A stretch of 64,000 bases of DNA, from contig DAOTNF010000003.1 in assembly GCA_035450685.1 (NCBI GenBank), positions 62,001 through 126,000 on the forward strand. Reading direction: 5' to 3'. Under the pieces are notes generated by a model. That model did not search any database. It worked only from the letters and a program-made list of their open reading frames with translations, and was not told the origin of the DNA. Every line of letters starts with the position of its first letter. The first letter of the stretch is position 1. The position numbers were made by a program, and so were the translations under genes. Shown piece after piece: positions 52,657 to 61,398 of this stretch. The stretch is from Syntrophosphaera sp035450685 (GTDB lineage Bacteria; Cloacimonadota; Cloacimonadia; Cloacimonadales; Cloacimonadaceae).

Positions 52657-53258
52657 TCAGCTATATCCAAGGCACCCTTGTCAGCAAACACCCTGTGACG
52701 GCGGTGGTGGAAACAAAAATGGGGATAGCTTTCGAGCTGGGCATCCCGGTGAGCACCTTTGAAGCGTTGCCCGACGAGGGCATGAGCTGCCTGCTTTACA
52801 CCCATCTGCACATCAGCCAGGACGATGTGCGCCTGTTTGGATTTGCCACCAAGCTAGAGAAGGAATTGTACCAGCAGTTGGTGCGCATTTCCGGGGTGGG
52901 CCCCAAAATAGCCCTCTCGATCCTGTCCACTTTGTCGATCCAGGCTTTTGTAAAAGCCATCGAAAGCGAGGAGACTGCCCTCTTGAGGAGGGTGCCCGGG
53001 ATAGGACTCAAGTCGGCTCAACGCCTGGTGATTGAGTTGAAAGGCAGGGTTGCTCATCTGCTCGATGATCTGCCCTCCGCGGGCAAGTCCATGGATGGCA
53101 TGGCCGCTCTGGAAGTAGAGACGGCGCTGGAATCCCTGGGCTTCAATCTGCGCGAGATCAAAAGAGAGCTTAGCTTGCTGCCGTCGGATGCCAGGAGCAT
53201 GAGCAGCGAACAGTTGATTAAAGAAATGATCAAACGGCTTTACCAGAAGACAAAATAA
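52653..53258 (+). CDS. ruvA: Holliday junction branch-migration subunit RuvA
   Basis: A 201-residue junction-binding protein that positions the RuvB motor. Domain I is an OB fold (MISYIQGTLVSKHPVTAVVE, in parts, and CLLYTHLHISQDDVRLFGF). Two helix-hairpin-helix motifs follow (ISGVGPKIALSILS and VPGIGLKSAQRLVIELK). A C-terminal RuvB-contact domain ends EQLIKEMIKRLYQ. I chose the ATG at 52653, overlapping the ruvC stop, as the standard start. Confidence 0.94.
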   Translation: MISYIQGTLVSKHPVTAVVETKMGIAFELGIPVSTFEALPDEGMSCLLYTHLHISQDDVRLFGFATKLEKELYQQLVRISGVGPKIALSILSTLSIQAFVKAIESEETALLRRVPGIGLKSAQRLVIELKGRVAHLLDDLPSAGKSMDGMAALEVETALESLGFNLREIKRELSLLPSDARSMSSEQLIKEMIKRLYQKTK

Positions 53259-54568
53259 TGTTCCGCGCCATAGCATACCAAACGATTCTCAAGGTCTTCA
53301 AGAATCTGGAGTTTTCCGACGCCGTATTGCGCCAGAGGGCGGCCAAGATTCACGGCGAGCCGTCCAACATTCCGCTGTTTTACACCCTGGTCAAAGGCGT
53401 GGTCAAGCAACGCCTCAAACTCGACTTTATCCTCTCCCACTACACGGATGACAAGAAGTTTGAGGCCACCGATATCAAGATCAAGATCATGCTATACATC
53501 GGGCTCTACCAACTGATGTATATGGATTCCATTCCGGCGCATGCGGCGGTTAATGAAACAGTGGAACTGGCGAAAACCACCCTCGGAGACAAGGTGGCGG
53601 ATTTTGTCAACGCGGTGCTCAGGGCCTGGCAAAGAAACCCTGAGATCGAATATCCTTCTGACCCCGTCCACCGGATCGCCTGCGAGCATTCCTACCCTCC
53701 CGAACTGATAGAAAAGTGGATATCCATCTGGGGCGAGGAAAATACCGAGTACCTGGCAATCTATTACAATGAGAATCCCAAGCTGCATCTGCGTGTCAAT
53801 TCCACTGCCACCACCCCGGAAAAGCTGATCCAGTATTTCGCCAAGCGGGAGATTGTCGTGGAAAAAGCTCCAGCATGTTCGCAGATGCTCATTACGGACA
53901 ACGCCGATGTGTTGGATGATGTCGCTTTTTCGGAAGGGTATTTCTCGATTCAGGACTGTTCCTCGGCGATGGTGGTTGATCTGCTGGATCCGCAACCTGA
54001 TGAAAACATACTCGATCTTTTTGCCGCTCCGGGCGGGAAATGCACCTACATTGCGGAAAAGATGGAAAACACCGGCGAGGTCGTGGCCGTGGACAAAATT
54101 CCCAGCAAAATGAAGCTGCTCAAGCAGGCTGCTGACCGGCTTCAGCTCACCAACATCAAGCAGATCGTAACCGACGCTTTCAAGTATGGCCCGGTGGCGC
54201 CCGCTTATCACAGGGTTTTGGTGGACGCCCCCTGCTCAGGCTGGGGAGTTTTTGGCCGCAAAGCCGACCTCCGCTGGCAGGCTCATCAGAATCTTAACGA
54301 ACTGGTAAAACTGCAGGCCAAGGCCCTGGAATACGCCGCCAATTTCGTCGCCAAAGGGGGAACCCTGGTTTATTCCACCTGCACCTTGAACCCCGCCGAG
54401 AATGACGAACAAATCAAGAATTTCCTGGCCCGCAATAAGAACTTCACTTTGGTGGATGCCGCATCCTATCTTGACCCACTCTATGTGGATTCGTCTTTTT
54501 ACCGGACGCTTCCTTTCAAGCACAATATCGATGGCGCATTTGCCGCCAGGATGGCCAAATCAACTTAG
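53258..54568 (+). CDS. rsmB: 16S rRNA (cytosine-967-C5)-methyltransferase
   Basis: A 436-residue RNA methyltransferase. Residues 1-140 are the NusB-like RNA-binding domain (IHGEPSNIPLFYTLVKGVVKQR). The SAM site is LDLFAAPGGKCTYIAEKM, and the two catalytic-cysteine motifs are DAPCSGWGVFGRKADLRW and YSTCTLNPAENDEQI. Its ATG overlaps the ruvA stop by one base (TAATG). The methionine sulfur donor and stop are normal in length for the family. Confidence 0.92.
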   Translation: MFRAIAYQTILKVFKNLEFSDAVLRQRAAKIHGEPSNIPLFYTLVKGVVKQRLKLDFILSHYTDDKKFEATDIKIKIMLYIGLYQLMYMDSIPAHAAVNETVELAKTTLGDKVADFVNAVLRAWQRNPEIEYPSDPVHRIACEHSYPPELIEKWISIWGEENTEYLAIYYNENPKLHLRVNSTATTPEKLIQYFAKREIVVEKAPACSQMLITDNADVLDDVAFSEGYFSIQDCSSAMVVDLLDPQPDENILDLFAAPGGKCTYIAEKMENTGEVVAVDKIPSKMKLLKQAADRLQLTNIKQIVTDAFKYGPVAPAYHRVLVDAPCSGWGVFGRKADLRWQAHQNLNELVKLQAKALEYAANFVAKGGTLVYSTCTLNPAENDEQIKNFLARNKNFTLVDAASYLDPLYVDSSFYRTLPFKHNIDGAFAARMAKST

Positions 54569-54576
54569 GAACCGAT

Positions 54577-55146
54577 ATGAAAAAGAAAAAGTCCAAAAAA
54601 GCGCTTTACATCATCGGCATCGGTCTGGGCATAATATTCCTGAGCGCTTTTGTGACCAGCCAGATCATCTTCCCCGTCCTTTTTGGCAGAGCAAAAAATA
54701 TTGAGGTGCCAAACCTGGTAGGCTCCACCATCTCAGTTGCCAGAAACGATCTAAAACAATTGGGACTGCATGTGATTGTGAGGGATTCAGTCTGGTCGGA
54801 AGATAAAAAGATCGATACCATCCTGGAGCAATTTCCCGAACCGGGGAAGAAGCTTAAACCAGAGGGAGTGGTTCAGGTCGTGGTTTCCATAGGTTCCAGG
54901 ATGAGACCCGTCCCATCCCTGATTGGCGCCACTTATACCGAGGCGTATATGAGCCTCAGAAACAGTGGTTTCAAAGCAATTGTTGCCGACTCGGTCTATT
55001 CGGAAAGCTACCCTGTGAATACGGTCGTGCGCAGTTCGCCTTCCGCCAACAAGATGCTGGAACAGGGAAAGTCGGTGAGGCTGTATCTCAGCAGGGGCCC
55101 CGAACCTCATTACAATGAAGATGATGAGCTGCTGTTAGAGGAGTAA
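54577..55146 (+). CDS. single-pass membrane protein with two PASTA domains
   Basis: A 189-residue protein with one N-terminal membrane helix (ALYIIGIGLGIIFLSAFVTSQ) and two PASTA repeats (about 43-112, VPNLVGSTISVARNDLKQLG; about 112-178, VPSLIGATYTEAYMSLRNSG). PASTA domains bind peptidoglycan or its fragments; here there is no kinase or penicillin-binding domain attached. An acidic tail (EDDELLLEE) closes the chain. It lies 8 bp after rsmB, a placement that probably reflects operon structure rather than shared function. Confidence 0.85.
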   Translation: MKKKKSKKALYIIGIGLGIIFLSAFVTSQIIFPVLFGRAKNIEVPNLVGSTISVARNDLKQLGLHVIVRDSVWSEDKKIDTILEQFPEPGKKLKPEGVVQVVVSIGSRMRPVPSLIGATYTEAYMSLRNSGFKAIVADSVYSESYPVNTVVRSSPSANKMLEQGKSVRLYLSRGPEPHYNEDDELLLEE

Positions 55147-55152
55147 GCGGAG

Positions 55153-55392
55153 TTGAACCCTTTACTGCCTGCCGACAGAGCTTACCTCCATATCGAGATT
55201 GAAGTCAAGGCTGGCAAGCAGTGCCTTTTCAACCATCTGCTCGACTCAATTGAAGGCCTGGCAAGCAGAAGTGTTAACGCCAACCCGGACAAGCTGGATG
55301 TATATTTTGACCTCAAGCTGGAAAACGACTTTGAGCTTTTTCTTGAGGCGTGGAATTCTTTTTCTCATTCTGATAATAACCACATAGACTAA
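55153..55392 (+). CDS. small hypothetical protein, possibly ACT-like
   Basis: A 79-residue frame starting with TTG 6 bp after the PASTA gene, with GAGGAG 9 bases upstream. The sequence alternates strand-like and helix-like stretches (AYLHIEIEVKAGKQCLFNHLLDSIEG, in parts, then KLDVYFDLKLENDFELFLEAW). This vaguely recalls short ACT-like DUF4911 domains, but I cannot support that by motif. Codon use looks like its neighbours. It is probably real but unproven, and ends the yebC-ruvCA operon. Confidence 0.5.
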   Translation: MNPLLPADRAYLHIEIEVKAGKQCLFNHLLDSIEGLASRSVNANPDKLDVYFDLKLENDFELFLEAWNSFSHSDNNHID

Positions 55393-55519
55393 CCATCTGA
55401 GCCTGATCGTTTTATTTCATGCAGTTTTGCAGGTAGTGATAGAGAAAAGAAATACTGGGTAGCGGATTCGAACAGATTATCAATAAGGATGGAGTATCTG
55501 CCTGTTCCCGCCTTCATAC

Positions 55520-55563
55520 CTTGATCGCTAATTGATCGCTCATTGATCGCAGAGCAATCGCTG
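55520..55563 (+). repeat. family C: four tandem 11-bp units, locus C3
   Basis: CTTGATCGCTA, ATTGATCGCTC, ATTGATCGCAG and AGCAATCGCTG. A short CCGG/CCTGG inverted repeat and GTTCAACAGGCGCTCAATGG follow. It lies in the 374-bp convergent gap between the 79-residue gene and the coiled-coil protein; apart from this and a terminator nothing is seen there. Confidence 0.7.
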
Positions 55564-55719
55564 CACCGGAAATTACCTGGCGTTCAACAGGCGCTCAATG
55601 GAGCATGGGAACAGGAGGGAATCAGGACAGCTTTCAACACACCTAAAAAGAGCTGTCCCAAATGCCACTCGAATCGAGTAAAGAAAGCCCCCGGTCATTG
55701 TATCCGAAAACCGGGAATG

Positions 55720-55750
55720 AAAAAGCCGCCTTATGCAAGGCGGCCTATAT
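55720..55750 (-). terminator. terminator of the coiled-coil protein gene
   Basis: GCCGCCTT (55726-55733) and AAGGCGGC (55738-55745) form a perfect 8-bp stem with a 4-base loop. On the minus strand TTTTTC follows. It lies 17-47 bp beyond the stop at 55767. Confidence 0.85.
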
Positions 55751-55766
55751 CATTTCTGATGAAGTA

Positions 55767-56639
55767 TTACAACAGTTCTATAACCAGGAACTTTTGTTTG
55801 CGGAAGTGGTCCGGATCGGTGACTGTCAGCACATATTCGTTGCCCACTTTTTCCACCTTGTAGGATGCAGCAACATGGTTGGAGAGCACAGCGTAACCCT
55901 TTTTAGTAACGGGGAAGCTGATGGTCTGCTGATCCAACAGGTTAAACTCCGTAAATTTGCTGGTATCGATTTCCTTGGTCACCACCGATACTCTGCCGAT
56001 GCCCAGGATTCCGCCCTTGCGGTTGATGATACCTTTGTTTATCAGTTCCTTGCGGGTGCCAACAACGTAGAACTGCCTGTTGCTTTCATAGGTCTGGTTG
56101 GAAATGACGCCTTCCTTGTCCTTGATCAGGCTTTCGCGCTTTGCTATCTCGGCCTGGGATTGCTGTCGTTCGCTGTCCAGGGTGGCGCTCATTTCTCCCA
56201 GTCTGCCTTCCAGTTCTGCCACGATCTTCTCTTTGTCGGCCACAGAAGCTTTTAATTTGTTCACGATGTTTTGGATGCTTGCCAGTTGGTTTTTACTGTT
56301 CGCCAGTTGCGATTCCAGACTGGCAATCCTCTTCTTGTCGGCTTCGATCTGAGAGCGCATCTTGGTGATGGTGCTCATCAGTTGTGATCTGCGTTCTTCC
56401 GGTGTGCTTCCCGGAGCTTCGCCCACCACGCCAATGCTGCCAAACAGATCGGCATCCATGGAGTCCAGACTGCTCTGGATCTCGTTCAGGGTGGAGGTGG
56501 AGCTTTCATACAGTGCTTGCAGCTCCTCATTGCTCTTCATCAGGGTCTTGGCTTTATTGGCTGAATTCATCCACATCGCGCCAAAAATGATAGCGGCTAT
56601 GGCCAAAATCGCCAGAATTATCCATGAACTTGTTTTCAT
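55767..56639 (-). CDS. membrane-anchored coiled-coil protein
   Basis: A 290-residue protein. One N-terminal helix (IILAILAIAAIIFGAMWM) anchors it. A long coiled coil covers about residues 28-185, with heptad-rich stretches (SQIEADKKRIASLESQLANS). A beta-rich C-terminal domain follows (FYVVGTRKELINKGIINRKG, then GILGIGRVSVVTKEID). The layout resembles Cbp1-like coiled-coil proteins of Bacteroidetes, but this is a loose resemblance. AAGGAG lies 6 bases before the start. Its role is unknown; the C-terminal domain would face the periplasm. Confidence 0.65.
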   Translation of the reverse strand: MKTSSWIILAILAIAAIIFGAMWMNSANKAKTLMKSNEELQALYESSTSTLNEIQSSLDSMDADLFGSIGVVGEAPGSTPEERRSQLMSTITKMRSQIEADKKRIASLESQLANSKNQLASIQNIVNKLKASVADKEKIVAELEGRLGEMSATLDSERQQSQAEIAKRESLIKDKEGVISNQTYESNRQFYVVGTRKELINKGIINRKGGILGIGRVSVVTKEIDTSKFTEFNLLDQQTISFPVTKKGYAVLSNHVAASYKVEKVGNEYVLTVTDPDHFRKQKFLVIELL

Positions 56640-56725
56640 GCTTGACTCCTTGCGTGCAATTTATTGCATGGTACAAAGATCAGACAGGCCATGATCCTGT
56701 CAAGACCAAAAGAAAACGGCCTCTT

Positions 56726-58156
56726 ATGCATTACTCTCTTCTCAAAGCCTGGTGTTTGGAAGCCTCCTCCCGGAGGCTGCGGGTGGAAAGCGTCTGGATC
56801 GGTTCTCCCGGCCTGCGCCTCCGCTTCAAGGAAAAGGAGGATTTGGTCCTGGTGATCAGCCGCGAGGATGCCTTTCCGTTCTTCGAACCCAGCAGGCCGA
56901 ACAGCCCTCCCGGCGGGAAGGTCTGGAACCAACTCACCCACGCGGAGCTGTCTTCGATTTCCATCGACCCCGCTGACAGGATCATCCGTTTCTGCTTCCA
57001 GCAGTCGGATATTTACGGAGAGGATAGCCTCTGGCAACTGGTTGCTGAACTGGCCCCTCCTCATCCGAACCTGATCCTGGCACGCCAGGAACGGGAACTG
57101 ATGATCGTGGACGCCCTCAATAAATATGGCTACGCGGATAACCCACAGCGCCAGATACTACCCCGTCTGCCCTATCAGCCTCCTCAGACATCGTTCCGGC
57201 CGCGGGAACAGGAACTTTCCCTGCCCCTGAGCCTGACCAGTCTGGCTACTGGCGAAACCCTCATCTGTCCGAGCTTCAACGCCTATTTCCAGGGGTATTT
57301 CACCCATGTTTTACAGGAGAGGATGGAGCAGGAGCACAAAAAACGGCTAATTGGCGCCTGGAACCGCGAGCTAAGCAAAGCTGCCTCCAAACTCGCCAAG
57401 CAGGAAGCTGAACTGGAGGACGCGGGCAGGCAGGAACACTGGAGGATTTGCGCCGAGACCATCAAACACAATCTCTCTGCGCTCAAAACAGGCCAGACCA
57501 GCCTGAAGGCAGTGAACTACTTCGATCCCGATCTGGCGGAGATTGAGATTCCCCTGCAGGCTGAACGCAGCCCCCATCAGAATTTGCAATATTATCTAAA
57601 GAAATACCAGAAAGCCAAAAGGGGAGCCGAAATCATCGCCTCCAACCTTGCTGCCACCCGCAAGGAGCTTGAACACCTGCGAAACATCATCGCCAGAGTG
57701 GAAGAGGGCAGCTTCACCGAGCTTCCTGCCAAAAACGGGGTTGCCTCTCTGGGCAAAAAGCTTGCCTTGCTGGATCGTCTTTTGCGTCTGCGCGTAAATG
57801 ATGAATTTGAGATCGTGATCGGCCGCAAAGCCACAGAAAACGACTATGTTACGACTCAATTGGCCCAGCCCCATGATTGGTGGTTTCACACCCGCGTTTA
57901 CCGGGGAGCCCACGTGCTGCTGCGCTGTTTCAAGAAAAGCACTCCCGATGACACCCTGATGTCACTCTGTTGCAGTTTGGCGGCCTGGTACAGCAAGGCC
58001 AAGTTTTCCTCCAACGTTCCTGTGGACTACACCCAAATACGTTTTGTGCGCAAACCCCGCCGCAGCGCTCCCGGCTATGTGACATACAGCAAGCACAGCA
58101 CCGTATTCGCACAACCCAAAGATTTGCGCGCGGTAAGGACGGAGCTGGGCTTGTGA
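56726..58156 (+). CDS. rqcH: RqcH/NFACT family protein (short form)
   Basis: A 476-residue member of the NFACT family, which in other bacteria adds alanine tails to peptides stalled on split large ribosomal subunits. NFACT-N covers residues 1-190 and keeps an Asp-Arg pair (Asp84-Arg85, DPADRIIRF) at the place important for tRNA binding. A coiled coil spans about 235-380. NFACT-R ends the chain (HDWWFHTRVYRGAHVLLRC). It is about 90 residues shorter than typical RqcH, mainly in the middle. The ATG at 56726 is chosen by homology; no strong Shine-Dalgarno is seen. Confidence 0.82.
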   Translation: MHYSLLKAWCLEASSRRLRVESVWIGSPGLRLRFKEKEDLVLVISREDAFPFFEPSRPNSPPGGKVWNQLTHAELSSISIDPADRIIRFCFQQSDIYGEDSLWQLVAELAPPHPNLILARQERELMIVDALNKYGYADNPQRQILPRLPYQPPQTSFRPREQELSLPLSLTSLATGETLICPSFNAYFQGYFTHVLQERMEQEHKKRLIGAWNRELSKAASKLAKQEAELEDAGRQEHWRICAETIKHNLSALKTGQTSLKAVNYFDPDLAEIEIPLQAERSPHQNLQYYLKKYQKAKRGAEIIASNLAATRKELEHLRNIIARVEEGSFTELPAKNGVASLGKKLALLDRLLRLRVNDEFEIVIGRKATENDYVTTQLAQPHDWWFHTRVYRGAHVLLRCFKKSTPDDTLMSLCCSLAAWYSKAKFSSNVPVDYTQIRFVRKPRRSAPGYVTYSKHSTVFAQPKDLRAVRTELGL

Positions 58157-58923
58157 AACAGCGTGTCCGCAGTCTGGGCTGCCTTGCCAGGCTGAGCGAA
58201 TACAGCGAGAGCAGCCTGATCCTCCGTTTCTTCACCCGCGACCTGGGGGCCGTATCGGTGTTGGCCAAAGGCATCCGCCGAGCCCAGACCCGAAATCAGC
58301 TAATGGCCTTGGGAGAATACGAGTTGAATCTGTATCCGCCCACGGAGTCAGGGCTCTATCTGCTGGGAGAAATCTCATCTGTTAAAGAACGCGACCTTTC
58401 TGCCAGCCCTCAACACTGGGCTGCCGCAGATTGCGCTTTGGAACTACTTTCCAGCCTTATTATCCCAACTGATGAAAGCCCTGTCTATTACGCATTGCTG
58501 GATTCATATCTGGATTATTTACAGACCTGCAAAGGCAGTGCCATCCTGCTCTGGTGGAGGTTTTTACTAAGGGTGTTCAACTTTTTTGGCACTCCTTTTG
58601 ACCCCCTTGCTTGCAGCCTTTGCCAAGCCACGGAAGAAAGCATCGCCGCTTGTGATCGCGGCACAGGGGCCTTGCTCTGCCACAACTGTTTTGCAGCCTC
58701 TGAAAACAGCGATTCTCGTGATCGCCTCTCATCGGCAAGCTCAAAGCTGTTGCACCTGTTACCATCCATAGGCAACCATCTTGACGAATTGCGCCCATTA
58801 CGAGAGGAGGTGAAAGAGCTTAACCAGCTTTTCGCCGATTTCTTCTTTGCCCACTTCAACTATCCCCTCAAGCTGAAAAGCCTGCAGGTTCTGGAACAGT
58901 TTTACCCTCCTGCCAGGGATTAG
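58153..58923 (+). CDS. recO: DNA repair protein RecO
   Basis: A 256-residue recombination mediator that helps load RecA on gapped DNA. The N-terminal OB fold is seen in SEYSESSLILRFFTRDLGAVSVLAKG. A zinc finger follows (CSLC at about residue 157 and CHNC about 20 residues later). It starts with GTG overlapping the rqcH stop (GTGA), with GGAG 8 bases upstream. RecR and RecF are not in the window. Confidence 0.88.
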   Translation: MKQRVRSLGCLARLSEYSESSLILRFFTRDLGAVSVLAKGIRRAQTRNQLMALGEYELNLYPPTESGLYLLGEISSVKERDLSASPQHWAAADCALELLSSLIIPTDESPVYYALLDSYLDYLQTCKGSAILLWWRFLLRVFNFFGTPFDPLACSLCQATEESIAACDRGTGALLCHNCFAASENSDSRDRLSSASSKLLHLLPSIGNHLDELRPLREEVKELNQLFADFFFAHFNYPLKLKSLQVLEQFYPPARD

Positions 58924-59071
58924 ACCTGCTTTCCTCCATAAATAATCGACATTGCAATAAACTTCATTCTTTCCATAGCTCCATTTACTCCTCAAGCTGA
59001 TTTCCCTTGCCAAAAATCCAGCCCTTCTTAAAAGGACTTCACAAGATTAATACAGTAGTTCTGGAGTGAAT

Positions 59072-59641
59072 TTGAATATCGGAATTAAAGCCCTGCTGCT
59101 CGCGTTAGTCCTACTGCTCTGCGCCGGCCAGCTCTGCGCTACGTCCTTCGGTGAGCGCACCGCCCAAAGCCTCAAAGACAGGGGCATCCAACCCTGGCTA
59201 ATCGTGATCCTCATCTCGATGCTACCCATCGTCGAACTGCGCGGTGCCATCCCAGTGGCAATGGCCGTGCTCGGGATGCCCTGGCCCCAAGCTGTGTTGC
59301 TTTCCATCCTGGGCAACATGCTGCCCATCCCTTTCATCCTGCTTTTCATAGATTGGTTCTTTGACCGTTTGCGTGTGTTCCGCTGGGGAGTCCGCTTCAC
59401 AGACTGGATCACTGAGCGAGCCAACAAACGCAGCGCGGTGGTGGAACGCTATCAGGAACTGGGCCTCGCCATCTTTGTGGGCATTCCTTTGCCTGGTACC
59501 GGCGCCTGGACCGGCGCTTTGGTCGCCAAGCTGTTCAAGCTGCCCTTCTGGAGCTCGTTGTTGTGGATTTTCATTGGTGTGCTGATTGCCGCCGCCGCGG
59601 TGACCGCGCTCACGTTACTGGGATTGCTGGTAGTGACCTGA
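59072..59641 (+). CDS. small multidrug export / DedA-like membrane protein (PF06695 type)
   Basis: A 189-residue membrane protein with an N-terminal signal or anchor (ALLLALVLLLCAGQLCA) and about four further helices. The stretch SMLPIVELRGAIPVAMAVLG and GIPLPGTGAWTGALVAKLF are diagnostic of the Sm_multidrug_ex family. The named function is not experimentally secure for most members. I prefer the TTG at 59072, which has GGAG 5 bases upstream; the GTG at 59066 is an alternative. lpxB starts one base after the stop. Confidence 0.8.
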   Translation: MNIGIKALLLALVLLLCAGQLCATSFGERTAQSLKDRGIQPWLIVILISMLPIVELRGAIPVAMAVLGMPWPQAVLLSILGNMLPIPFILLFIDWFFDRLRVFRWGVRFTDWITERANKRSAVVERYQELGLAIFVGIPLPGTGAWTGALVAKLFKLPFWSSLLWIFIGVLIAAAAVTALTLLGLLVVT

Positions 59642-59642
59642 G

Positions 59643-60785
59643 ATGGAAGGCAAAAAGATCTTCTGGTTGGTGGGCGAAGCTTCCGGAGACCTGCATGCCA
59701 GCCTGGTGATGCGCGCCCTCAACGCTGAGCTTCCCGGACTGCAACATATCGGCATCGGAGGCACGCGCATGCAGGCGGAAGGCCTTAAACCCCTCTTCCC
59801 CTTCGCCCGTTTCAATGTGATGGGTTTTGTGGAGGTGCTGCGGCATCTGGGCTTTTTCCTCAAGGTGCAGAATCGGGTCAAAAAGCTGCTCAAGGATGAG
59901 CGCCCCGATCTGGCCATCCTGGTGGACTATCCCGGCCTCAACCTGCGGATAGCTGCCCTGGCCGATGAACTGCGCGTTCCCGTGCTCTACTTCATCTGCC
60001 CCCAGTTTTGGGCATGGAAGCACGAAAGGGTGCACAAACTGCGTGCCAGCGTCAAGCATGTGGCCTGCATTCTTCCCTTCGAAAAGGAACTGCTGGATAT
60101 CCACAATGTGTCCGCCACCTACGTGGGACACCCCATCGCGGAAGAGGTTAGCTTCGAACTTTCCCGGGAGGAGTTCGCGGCTTTCTATGGACTGGATCCT
60201 GCCAAGCAATGGCTGGGCTTCTTGCCCGGCAGCCGCGATGTGGAGATAAGGCGTATGCTCCCTATCTTTTTGGAAGCCGCCCGTCTTTTCGATCCCGACC
60301 GCTTCGAGTTTCTCTTTTCCAAAGCCCGCACGGTGAACCACTTCCTCTATATGGACCTTTTGCACAGCTCCAGCCTGCAACGTCCCTGCATCATCGACGG
60401 CTATCACTACGAGATGATGAAATACTGCGATTTTATCGTGAGCACCTCCGGCACCGCCACCCTGGAGACCGCCTTCATTGGAACCCCGCTGGTGATCTGT
60501 TACAAAGCGTCACCCATTTCCTATCAACTGGGTAAGCATTTTATCCGCGTAAGGCACATCGGGCTGCCCAACATCATTTTGGATGATGACATCCTGCCTG
60601 AGCTTATCCAGTCCGGACTCACCCCCACAGCGGTGAAAGATGCCGTCCTGGGCATCCTGGACGATCCTGTCCGCCTGGCTGAAATCAAACAACAGCTTTC
60701 ACGCCTGCGCTCAATCTTGGCGGAGAAGCGCACCAGCGAGCAAATGCTGAGCCTTGTAAAGAATTTGTTGGGAATTGAAGTCTAA
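59643..60785 (+). CDS. lpxB: lipid-A-disaccharide synthase
   Basis: A 380-residue GT19 enzyme that joins UDP-diacylglucosamine and lipid X in lipid A synthesis at the inner membrane. Motifs include GEASGDLHASLVMRAL, GFVEVLRHL, LVDYPGLNLRIA, FICPQFWAWKHER and VGHPIAEEV. The C-terminal half has STSGTATLETAFIGTPLVICYK. This shows that the organism makes lipid A. The end overlaps the DUF374 gene by 11 bp. Confidence 0.94.
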   Translation: MEGKKIFWLVGEASGDLHASLVMRALNAELPGLQHIGIGGTRMQAEGLKPLFPFARFNVMGFVEVLRHLGFFLKVQNRVKKLLKDERPDLAILVDYPGLNLRIAALADELRVPVLYFICPQFWAWKHERVHKLRASVKHVACILPFEKELLDIHNVSATYVGHPIAEEVSFELSREEFAAFYGLDPAKQWLGFLPGSRDVEIRRMLPIFLEAARLFDPDRFEFLFSKARTVNHFLYMDLLHSSSLQRPCIIDGYHYEMMKYCDFIVSTSGTATLETAFIGTPLVICYKASPISYQLGKHFIRVRHIGLPNIILDDDILPELIQSGLTPTAVKDAVLGILDDPVRLAEIKQQLSRLRSILAEKRTSEQMLSLVKNLLGIEV

Positions 60786-61392
60786 GCTGCTGTTCAAACT
60801 GGAAGCCCGTCTGGGGGCATGGTTATTGCGCTTGCTGCGCCTGAGCATCCGCTTCGACGTCAAGGCTCAACCACCCAATGACTACCCCTGCGTGTATATC
60901 TTTTGGCACCGCAATTTGTTGCTGATGACCCTGCAACGGGTGGATACCAACCCCGTGGTGCTTGTTTCCTCCTCGCGGGATGGAGAGCTGATCGCCGGAC
61001 CACTGAACCGCCTGGGCTATCACACCGTGCGCGGTTCGAGCACCCGGGGAGGCTCACTGGCGCTCAGGCAGATGCTGCGCCTGGCGCAAGACCACAGCCT
61101 GGCCATCACCCCTGACGGTCCCAAAGGTCCTGCCGAAACCGTTCATCCAGGCTTGTTTGAATTGGCCCTGCTGGCACGCATTCCCATCATTCCCGTCGCG
61201 GTGGATGTGAATCGTGAGTGGGTGTTCAATTCCTGGGACCGTTTCCGTTTTCCGCTTCCCTTCTCGCGTATCAAAGTGCGCTACAAGCAGCAGATCTGGG
61301 TACGTTCCAAAACGGATTTTGCCATCGCGGAATCAGCCCTGCGCCAGTCTCTCAGTTCCTTTGAGACCGGTTTGTGGCATCGGGATTCCTGA
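60775..61392 (+). CDS. DUF374 lysophospholipid acyltransferase-like protein
   Basis: A 205-residue protein of the DUF374 family, related to lauroyl/myristoyl and lysophosphatidate acyltransferases. It shows FWHRNLLLM with the conserved His, SSSRDGELIAGPLNRLGYHTVRG and ITPDGPKGP. Its position beside lpxB makes a role in lipid A acylation plausible, as already proposed for such genes in other bacteria; activity is inferred. The start is a TTG inside the end of lpxB (weak), with no better in-frame start downstream. Confidence 0.8.
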   Translation: MKSKLLFKLEARLGAWLLRLLRLSIRFDVKAQPPNDYPCVYIFWHRNLLLMTLQRVDTNPVVLVSSSRDGELIAGPLNRLGYHTVRGSSTRGGSLALRQMLRLAQDHSLAITPDGPKGPAETVHPGLFELALLARIPIIPVAVDVNREWVFNSWDRFRFPLPFSRIKVRYKQQIWVRSKTDFAIAESALRQSLSSFETGLWHRDS

Positions 61393-61398
61393 GCCGTT

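Noticed and set aside
55543..56255. Plus-strand ORFs over the coiled-coil gene and gap
   Set aside because: They pass through array C3 and the terminator hairpin and lie antisense to a better gene.
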